Source: Anaerolineae bacterium (GTDB taxonomy: Bacteria > Chloroflexota > Anaerolineae > Aggregatilineales > Phototrophicaceae). Taken from it: 64,000 nucleotides of DNA. Positions within the stretch are counted from its first letter, which is position 1. Every line of letters starts with the position of its first letter. A program made the translations under genes and the position numbers. The notes under the pieces were generated by a model. It did no database searches, was not told the origin of the DNA, and saw only the letters and a program-made list of their open reading frames with translations. Of this stretch, positions 26,447-32,850 are shown in pieces. Location of the stretch: assembly GCA_022843385.1 (NCBI GenBank), contig JALHNT010000041.1, positions 1 through 64,000 of the forward strand, in the 5' to 3' direction.

Positions 26447-27570
26447 GTTCATCAGATCATAGCCCGCTAGATTGTTTGCTGCCCGGCGACTGCCTGGAGA
26501 TACTGCCGACGCTGCCGGAAAAAAGCGTTGATCTGATCTTCGCTGACCCGCCCTATAACCTGCAACTGAACCAGGAACTCTGGCGTCCCAACATGACGAA
26601 GGTCGATGCCGTCGATGATGAGTGGGATAAGTTCAGCAGCTTCGCCAGTTATGATGACTTCACCCGCCAGTGGTTGAGCGCCTGCCGCCGCCTGCTGAAG
26701 GACGATGGCACGCTCTGGGTCATCGGCAGCTACCACAACATCTATCGCGTCGGTGCCATCCTGATGGATCTAGGCTTTTGGATTCTCAACGATGTGCTGT
26801 GGATCAAGACTAACCCGATGCCCAACTTTCGCGGCGTGCGCTTCACCAATGCCCATGAAACCCTGCTCTGGGCCAAAAAGTCGGAGAAGGCGCGTTACAC
26901 CTTCAATTATCACCAGATGAAGCAGATCAACGGCGGCAAGCAGATGCGCAGCGACTGGAAAATCCCGATCTGTTCGGGTGCCGAGCGTATCCGCCTCAAT
27001 GGCGAAAAAGCTCACTCGACCCAGAAGCCGGAGGCGCTGCTGGAGCGCGTCATCCTGTCGTCATCCCGCCCCGGCGCGCTGGTGCTGGACCCCTTCTTCG
27101 GCAGCGGCACCACTGGCGCTGTCGCCAAACGCTTGGGCCGGCACTGGATCGGCATCGAACGCGACCCCGCTTATGTCCGGGTGGCTCAGGCCCGTCTGGA
27201 GCGCGTCCAGCCCCAGGTTGTTAGCGAAAGTCCGGTCACCCGCCGCAGCCTGCCACGCATCGGTTTCAGCCAGATCATGTCCGCCGGACTGCTCCATTTC
27301 GGCACCCCGCTTTACTTCCGCGCCGATCCCTTATTGGCCGCCATCATTCAGCCGGATGGCAGGCTCTGCTATCAGGGGCACGAAGGATCGATTCATCAGA
27401 TCGGTCGGTTTATCGAGGGCGGCCCGTGTAACGGTTGGGAACACTGGTACTATCACGACCGGGAACAGGATACACTGCTGCCCATCGATGCGCTGCGCCA
27501 GCGATTGCGCCTCAGCCAATCATCTGTTCCAGCCATTGAATCAGCAGATCGCCCAGATCAGGCCGGTTGA
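26443..27570 (+). CDS. CcrM-like DNA methyltransferase with C-terminal RAMA domain
   Basis: This 375-residue enzyme transfers a methyl group from S-adenosylmethionine to DNA, most likely to adenine N6. The catalytic DPPYNLQL (motif IV) comes first and the SAM-binding DPFFGSGTTG (motif I) later, which is the beta-class order of CcrM/HinfI-type enzymes. HSTQKPEALLERV (motif X) lies between. About residues 265-375 form a RAMA domain (IGFSQIMSAGLL). The GTG start overlaps the previous stop codon. No restriction endonuclease gene is nearby, so it is probably an orphan regulatory or cell-cycle methyltransferase. The target site (GANTC in CcrM) is not proven. Its 3' end overlaps the opposing lipoprotein gene by 59 bases. 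Confidence 0.9.
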   Translation: MSSSDHSPLDCLLPGDCLEILPTLPEKSVDLIFADPPYNLQLNQELWRPNMTKVDAVDDEWDKFSSFASYDDFTRQWLSACRRLLKDDGTLWVIGSYHNIYRVGAILMDLGFWILNDVLWIKTNPMPNFRGVRFTNAHETLLWAKKSEKARYTFNYHQMKQINGGKQMRSDWKIPICSGAERIRLNGEKAHSTQKPEALLERVILSSSRPGALVLDPFFGSGTTGAVAKRLGRHWIGIERDPAYVRVAQARLERVQPQVVSESPVTRRSLPRIGFSQIMSAGLLHFGTPLYFRADPLLAAIIQPDGRLCYQGHEGSIHQIGRFIEGGPCNGWEHWYYHDREQDTLLPIDALRQRLRLSQSSVPAIESADRPDQAG

Positions 27571-28360
27571 CCAGCATCTGGGTGCCGCTGCCAGCGCTGC
27601 TGAACGGCTGCAATAACACCTCGCCGGTCGCCGCAGTCTCCAACTGCTGCGCCATCGTGAACGAAGCCAGATCATCCTGGCTGGCGCTCACCAGCAGCGG
27701 GCGCGGATTGTACTGGTTCATCGCCTCCAGCAGCGCCGGATTGCCCGATGGACTGAGCAGCACCACAGTATCACACAGCAGTTCTCCGGCGCAGCCCAGC
27801 AGCGCCATATCGGCTCCTGCACCCGCGCCGATCACCGCCAGGCTGGCCGGGTCAGCCTCGCCTGTACTGAGTGCCTGTATCATCACCGTGAAATCGAGCA
27901 GCGCTCCTTCTTCGCGCATGCTCATCGCCAGCACTGTGTAGCCGGAAAGATGCAGCTTTTCCGGGAAGTCACCCCAATCGGTGTAGCGCGGTGCCAGCAG
28001 CAGCACCCCCGGCAGCCGCAGTCCCTCGCGGTTCTGATACAACACCCCCGGCAGCAGCGCCCCATCCATGCCCGTCACCTGAATCGTCTGCCCGGTCCCT
28101 ACCGGTGCGGGCGAGCCTACTGCCAGCGGGGGCAGGGCGCTGTCCGGTGGCAGAGCTGCCGCCGTCGGGTCATTCGAGCCGCTGTAGAGTTCATCGTAGG
28201 GGATGACCGTCGGTTGACGGATGGACAGGGTCGGGCTGGCTTCGATGCTGGGGCCGCTCAGGGTCGCCTGCGCCGTTGGACTGGGGGGCGCAAAAGCATC
28301 GTCACACCCCGCTAGTAGGAGCAACAGCGCCAGCAAGAGAGTAGAGCGAACGGTGTTCAT
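27512..28360 (-). CDS. Lipoprotein with alpha/beta-hydrolase-like fold
   Basis: This 282-residue lipoprotein has a lipobox LAGC after a leucine-rich signal peptide, then a Pro/Ser/Thr-rich linker. The C-terminal part looks like an alpha/beta hydrolase (GVLLLAPRYTDWGDFPEKL, AVIGAGAGADMALL, PRPLLVSASQDD). The usual nucleophile elbow GxSxG reads GAGAG, with Ala in place of Ser, so it may be non-catalytic. The start codon lies one base after the stop codon of the upstream methyltransferase, forming a two-gene operon. The 3' end overlaps the convergent DNA methyltransferase gene. Confidence 0.75.
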   Translation of the reverse strand: MNTVRSTLLLALLLLLAGCDDAFAPPSPTAQATLSGPSIEASPTLSIRQPTVIPYDELYSGSNDPTAAALPPDSALPPLAVGSPAPVGTGQTIQVTGMDGALLPGVLYQNREGLRLPGVLLLAPRYTDWGDFPEKLHLSGYTVLAMSMREEGALLDFTVMIQALSTGEADPASLAVIGAGAGADMALLGCAGELLCDTVVLLSPSGNPALLEAMNQYNPRPLLVSASQDDLASFTMAQQLETAATGEVLLQPFSSAGSGTQMLVNRPDLGDLLIQWLEQMIG

Positions 28361-28361
28361 T

Positions 28362-29126
28362 TTAGGCTGGACGCGCCAGCACAATCATACGCTCGCACCC
28401 GTCCTCGAACGGATCAAGTTCGGTGCTGCCGTAGACCGCATCCACCCTGAAGCCGGCCACTTGCAGCAGCAGCTTCAGCTCGGCATAGAAGAAATAGCGG
28501 AAAACCACCGGCGCAAACGTCCGCCGAACCATCCCATCACCGGCCACCTCATCATAAATCCAGGTGATGCGGAACAACTGGCTGGTGCGGTCGAGCTGGC
28601 TGATCGAATACTGCATCACCAGATGCCCACTCTCCGGCTCCAGAAAGGTCTTGTCGAAGATCATGGCGTCGCTGTCCTGCGCCGCAAACGAGTCCGACGG
28701 ATTGGGCAAATCCAGCACCAGCAGCCCGTCCGCGCTCACCAGCGCCCGCAGCCGCTTCAGCAGCGCGATCTGCTGCTCTTGCTGATGGAAGTGCATCAGG
28801 CCGTTATAGGGAAAGATCACCAACGGATACTGCCGCGACGCCGCATAAGTCAGGATGTCGCCCTGAATGAAGGTCAGTTTGTCTTTCAGCGCGGGATTCG
28901 CGGCGGCGTGCTGTCGTCCTCGTTCCAGCATCGCCGGTTCGATGTCGATGCCATGCGTCTCATAACCCGCCTCGGCCAGCGCCAGCATCACCCGTCCGGT
29001 GCCGCAGGCTACCTCAAAAATCGGGTCGCCATAATCCGCCGCCAGTTGGCAGTAGAAATCCAGGTCATCGGTTTTGTCCTGATGTTCGGCATCGTAATAA
29101 CGCGCCACCTGTGCATAAAAGGTCAT
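28362..29126 (-). CDS. Class I SAM-dependent methyltransferase
   Basis: This 254-residue Rossmann-fold methyltransferase has motif I in FEVACGTGRVMLALAEAG, the acidic ribose-binding residue in THGIDIEPAML, and a motif II/III region (FPYNGLMHF). AAGGACT precedes the ATG by eight bases. The small-molecule or macromolecule acceptor cannot be deduced. It is the first gene of a two-gene operon with the hydrolase-like lipoprotein. Confidence 0.85.
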   Translation of the reverse strand: MTFYAQVARYYDAEHQDKTDDLDFYCQLAADYGDPIFEVACGTGRVMLALAEAGYETHGIDIEPAMLERGRQHAAANPALKDKLTFIQGDILTYAASRQYPLVIFPYNGLMHFHQQEQQIALLKRLRALVSADGLLVLDLPNPSDSFAAQDSDAMIFDKTFLEPESGHLVMQYSISQLDRTSQLFRITWIYDEVAGDGMVRRTFAPVVFRYFFYAELKLLLQVAGFRVDAVYGSTELDPFEDGCERMIVLARPA

Positions 29127-29209
29127 CGGGAGTCCTTACGGGGAAATGAATGTGAATTCACAACGATGTGGGTTGGGCGAGAAGGCGATGGGGTGAGCGC
29201 TGGTCGCCA

Positions 29210-29989
29210 TCATTTCTCGTTGTTGCCGTTCCGCTTCAGGAAGGCTTCAACCGCCTGGAGATGGGCTTCTGCACCCCATAGTGGTGGGAACAGCGCCCGT
29301 TCGCTTTGCAGCGCCGTCTCATACGATTCATTCAGCCCGGCCTGGAGCAGCTTCTTGATACCGCGCACCACATCAGGCGAAAGGTGGGTGATGTGTTCGG
29401 CATAATTCAGCGCGTGTTCCAGCGATGTCCCCGGCTCCACCACCCGGTTGATCAGGCCGGCCAGCATGAGTTCCTCGGCGTGCATGATGTGTCCACTCAG
29501 CAGCAGATCCATCGCCCGCGCATAACCCACCAGCCGCAGTAAGCGCTGACCCGCGCCCCAGCCGGTCGTCACCGCCATGCGCGCCTGGACAAACCCCATC
29601 CGCACCCTTTCGTCAGCGATGCGGACATCACAGGCCAGCGCCAGTTCGCTGCCACCCCCCAGCGCATAGCCGTTGACCGCGCCGATCACCGGCACCGGCA
29701 GCCGTTCCAGCCGCAGCAGCGCATCGCCCATCAGCGTCACCATGCGCCGTCCATCTTCCGCCGATGGATAACGGCTCAGTTCATACAGATCGCCCCCGGA
29801 ACAGAAGGCATCTGTCCCCGCTCCGGTGATGATGACCGCGCGCACCTTCGGATCATGCTTCAGCGCGGTGATGGCGTCATCGAAGGCGTGCATCGTCGCC
29901 CAGTCCAGGGCATTACGCGCCTCAGGCCGGTTGATGGTCAGGACGACCACCCCATTGCTGTGGGTCGTGAGCAGTAGTTTATCTGTCAT
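29210..29989 (-). CDS. Enoyl-CoA hydratase/isomerase family protein
   Basis: This 259-residue crotonase-fold protein has the oxyanion-hole segments FCSGGDLYEL and NGYALGGGSELALACD. The first catalytic Glu (GGSEL) is present. At the second position, where hydratases have PE in FGQPE, this protein has FVQARMAVTTGWGAGQRL, so the second Glu is replaced. The WGAGQRL segment resembles ECHDC1-type acyl-CoA decarboxylases more than hydratases. It may therefore be an isomerase, decarboxylase or other crotonase and not a fatty acid beta-oxidation hydratase. No acyl-CoA gene lies nearby. No strong ribosome binding site precedes the ATG. Confidence 0.82.
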   Translation of the reverse strand: MTDKLLLTTHSNGVVVLTINRPEARNALDWATMHAFDDAITALKHDPKVRAVIITGAGTDAFCSGGDLYELSRYPSAEDGRRMVTLMGDALLRLERLPVPVIGAVNGYALGGGSELALACDVRIADERVRMGFVQARMAVTTGWGAGQRLLRLVGYARAMDLLLSGHIMHAEELMLAGLINRVVEPGTSLEHALNYAEHITHLSPDVVRGIKKLLQAGLNESYETALQSERALFPPLWGAEAHLQAVEAFLKRNGNNEK

Positions 29990-30192
29990 AATCTATAGTG
30001 TAGCGGGGGATGAAGCGCTTGGCGAGATTAAAATCAGGGCGCTTGGGTGAAGCGCCCCGATACTCCTGGGGTGAGGGGCTACCATGTGTGTTAACCATCT
30101 CACCTGCACTCATTGTAGTGGAATTCGTCACCCGATAGTGCACTCTGGAGTGAATTTTTCGCGAATAATTCCCGAAAGAAAGTAAAAGAAAC

Positions 30193-30219
30193 GGCAAGGC
30201 GCTGTCGCAGCACCCTGCC
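30193..30219 (-). terminator. Intrinsic terminator downstream of the small secreted protein gene
   Basis: On the minus strand, a 12-pair stem with a 3-base loop lies just beyond the stop codon at 30229 and is followed by GTTTCTTTTAC. The two base differences between arms are G-U wobbles only in minus-strand RNA, which supports the direction. Confidence 0.65.
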
Positions 30220-30228
30220 TGAGCTCAA

Positions 30229-30627
30229 TTAGGCACTCTGCGCATCGCGCCAGTTGCGTGGCACAATCGACTCGACCAGATTTTCTGGAGCATAGTACAG
30301 ACGGCTGCCAAAGACAATCTTGACGGTGCCATCGCCAGGGGTATCCTTGCCACAGAACAGATACTTCTGACGATTGCCACCGGGGACGCGCACCGTGGGT
30401 TGCGGGATCTGGGCCGCTTCTTCGACGCCAGTGAAGATGTTGAAGGCCTTCAGCGCATCAGCCTCGGTGGTATAGATCGGAATGTCGTTGAAATTCAGGA
30501 AACGTACCTGGTGGGTGGGTTTGCCATCGGTGCAAACCCCTTCGTTGGTCTGGGCGGCGACGCTGGCAATTGAGAAGCCAATGACAAACAACACGGCAGC
30601 GAACACGATCATGGAACGACGGAACAT
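30229..30627 (-). CDS. Small secreted hypothetical protein
   Basis: This 132-residue protein starts at an ATG at 30627 with AGGAGG nine bases upstream. The longer upstream frame is not needed. A clear signal peptide (MFRRSMIVFAAVLFVIGF, cleavage after SVAAQ) is followed by a roughly 107-residue mature domain with two Cys residues (VCTDG, LFCGKD) that could form one disulfide. Alternating short strands (HQVRFLNFND, GTVKIVFGSRLYY) suggest a small beta fold. No family is recognised. It is monocistronic with its own terminator. Confidence 0.75.
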   Translation of the reverse strand: MFRRSMIVFAAVLFVIGFSIASVAAQTNEGVCTDGKPTHQVRFLNFNDIPIYTTEADALKAFNIFTGVEEAAQIPQPTVRVPGGNRQKYLFCGKDTPGDGTVKIVFGSRLYYAPENLVESIVPRNWRDAQSA

Positions 30628-30916
30628 ATTCTGTTTTCCTCCTGGTATGAACCGCGCGGTGATGAGATATTTCATCACACATAGTAATCGTAACGCATAA
30701 GGATTTAAGGGAATTTTAAACGATGTAAACTCCCTCCTAAAATTTCGGTGCAATGCCGTTAATGACTCATAATGACGGGGTTGATTTGCCAAAGCAGGGG
30801 GCGTTTGCTACAATGCCGCTTCACTTCCGCGTGGGGCGCACGGCAAAACAGAGTCAGTAAGTTTTGCTCTGCGCCATTATTTTGTTCGCTGAGTTGAGTT
30901 TTTATTGAGGATCGTG

Positions 30917-32611
30917 ATGCGGAAAATCTTCTGGTTGTGCTTTTGCCTGTTCATGACCTTTACCTTCGCCGCCGCCCAGGATGGCGGACTGTTGACCAGC
31001 ATTGTGAATGATGCCAAGTTCCGCGACGGTCCCGGCACCGAATGGCGCTGGCTCGGTACCGTCCGGGCTGGCACACCGATTGCGCTGGATGGACGCGCGC
31101 CGGGTGGTGGTTGGGTGCGCGGCATCGTGCCGGATGGCAACGTCGGCTGGGTGATCGCCAGCGCCGTCGCCGCATCTGCCGATCAGATCAACGCGCTGCC
31201 GGGTGTGTGGGTCGATGTTCCCTTCACGCTGCCCGCCCCAGCCGGTTCCGGCGGTGTCGAACCCGCATCATCGATTCAGCAGCAGGCGCTGGCGGAACAG
31301 CAGCCGGCAGAGAATGCGTCCCAACCCGCTGAAGCCCCGGCCAGTGTGCCGCTGCCGGAAGGCGGCCTGCAACTGACAGTGGGCAACAACGTCAACCTGC
31401 GCGATAACCCCAGCACCAGCGGTGGCATCATCGAACGACTGCGCACCGGCACCCGCGTCAGCGCTGATGGACGCAATGCCGCGCAGGACTGGATACGCGT
31501 CGCCACACCCACCGGAGCCAAAGGCTGGGTCGCCACCCGCTTCATCAATATCACAGCCCAGCAGATTGCCAGCCTGCCCATCGTCGAAGGCGGTGCCAGC
31601 GCAGCCGCCGCGGCACCGGCCAACGCCCAGAGTCCGGGGGCTGCGGCCACTCCGCTGCCGGTGGTGGCCGTTGCCAACACCGCACCGGTGCGCGGCTTCA
31701 GCTATGGCGGTCATGCCCAATCCTATGCACCGACCACGGTCAGCGCCATGCAACGCGCCGGGATGACCTGGATCAAGAAGCAGTTCCGCTATTTCGCCGG
31801 GCAGTCTGCCGATGCAGCAGCGGGTGTGATCAATGAAGCCCACGCCAACGGCTTCCGCATTGTCCTCGGCGTCGTCGGCTCACCCAGCGAAGTCAGCAAC
31901 GGCGGTTACTTTGACCAGTACGCGGCCTTCGTCGGCGGCGTGGCTGCCCTGGGCGCTGATGCTATCGAAGTGTGGAACGAACCTAATATTGACCGTGAGT
32001 GGCCGTCCGGACAGATTGATCCGGGGCGCTTCACCCAATTGCTGGCCGCCGCCTATCGTGCCATCAAAGCCGCCAATCCCAACACCATGGTCATCAGCGG
32101 CGCACCGGCTCCCACCGGCTTCTTCGGTGGATGCAGCGGTAATGGTTGTGATGATGCAGCCTTTATGGCCGGGATGGCTTCAGCCGGCGCGGCCAATTAC
32201 ATGGATTGCGTTGGCGTCCATTATAATGAGGGCATCGTCAGCCCGGATCAGACCAGCGGCGACCCGCGCGGCAACAGTGGTTACTATACCCGCTACTTCT
32301 GGGGCATGGTCAACACCTACTACAATGCCTTTCGCGGGGCGCGCCCCTTGTGCTTCACCGAGCTGGGCTATCTGACGCCGGAGGGCTTCCCGCCGCTGCC
32401 CGGTGGCTTCGCCTGGGCACAGAACGTCACGCTGGCGCAGCAGGCCGCCTGGCTGGATCGGGCGATTGGTCTGGCAGCCAGCAGTGGCAAGGTGCGGCTG
32501 GTCATCGTCTGGAATGTTGATTTCACCAGCTATGGCGACGACCCGATGGGCGGTTATGCTATCATCCGGCCCGACGGCTCCTGCCCGGCCTGCGATGCGT
32601 TGGGACGCTGA
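30917..32611 (+). CDS. Secreted SH3b-SH3b-glycoside hydrolase-like protein
   Basis: This 564-residue exported protein starts at an ATG with GAGG six bases upstream. A signal peptide (ending AAAQ) leads to two bacterial SH3 domains (about 25-95 and 150-220, FRDGPGTEW and NLRDNPSTS), separated by Ala/Pro linkers. The C-terminal domain (about 255-560) is a TIM-barrel glycosidase of the clan A type. Acid/base Glu355 lies in EVWNEPN and nucleophile Glu482 in FTELGY. SH3b domains often bind cell-wall peptides or glycans, so a wall- or matrix-bound glycosidase is inferred. It is the first of four related genes in a row. Its substrate is unknown. Confidence 0.88.
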   Translation: MRKIFWLCFCLFMTFTFAAAQDGGLLTSIVNDAKFRDGPGTEWRWLGTVRAGTPIALDGRAPGGGWVRGIVPDGNVGWVIASAVAASADQINALPGVWVDVPFTLPAPAGSGGVEPASSIQQQALAEQQPAENASQPAEAPASVPLPEGGLQLTVGNNVNLRDNPSTSGGIIERLRTGTRVSADGRNAAQDWIRVATPTGAKGWVATRFINITAQQIASLPIVEGGASAAAAAPANAQSPGAAATPLPVVAVANTAPVRGFSYGGHAQSYAPTTVSAMQRAGMTWIKKQFRYFAGQSADAAAGVINEAHANGFRIVLGVVGSPSEVSNGGYFDQYAAFVGGVAALGADAIEVWNEPNIDREWPSGQIDPGRFTQLLAAAYRAIKAANPNTMVISGAPAPTGFFGGCSGNGCDDAAFMAGMASAGAANYMDCVGVHYNEGIVSPDQTSGDPRGNSGYYTRYFWGMVNTYYNAFRGARPLCFTELGYLTPEGFPPLPGGFAWAQNVTLAQQAAWLDRAIGLAASSGKVRLVIVWNVDFTSYGDDPMGGYAIIRPDGSCPACDALGR

Positions 32612-32650
32612 ACGAGTACACTGAGGCTCAATTCACCCCTATTTTGCTTT

Positions 32651-32690
32651 TCTCTCCTCGCCTTGTGGGAGAGGGGCTGGGGGTGAGGGA
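32651..32690. repeat. CCCTC...GAGGG intergenic repeat, short copy
   Basis: CTCTCCTCGCCTTGTGGGAG followed by AGGGGCTGGGGGTGAGGG is a shortened member of the family at 12814, 22291, 24868 and 60508. It lies just past the first glycosidase gene and could fold as a terminator-like hairpin. Confidence 0.6.
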
Positions 32691-32781
32691 AAAAGATTTG
32701 GTTCATTTGAGCAGCACTGTGCTGGCTGCCCCCCAGGGCATCAGGACAACAACGGGACAGGGATCACCTGCCATCATCACA

Positions 32782-32817
32782 TCCCGCTGGGTATGAGATA
32801 GCCTCATCCCAGCGGGA
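32782..32817. promoter_or_regulatory. Long hairpin before the second glycosidase-like gene
   Basis: TCCCGCTGGG (32782-32791) and CCCAGCGGGA (32808-32817) form an inverted repeat that extends inwards through ATGAG/CTCAT with a single bulge. It lies 33 bases before the start codon at 32851. It could be an end-of-transcript hairpin for the upstream gene or a leader structure for the next one. Confidence 0.4.
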
Positions 32818-32850
32818 ACAGTTCGTAGGAAATGGATTCAGGTAGTTCGC

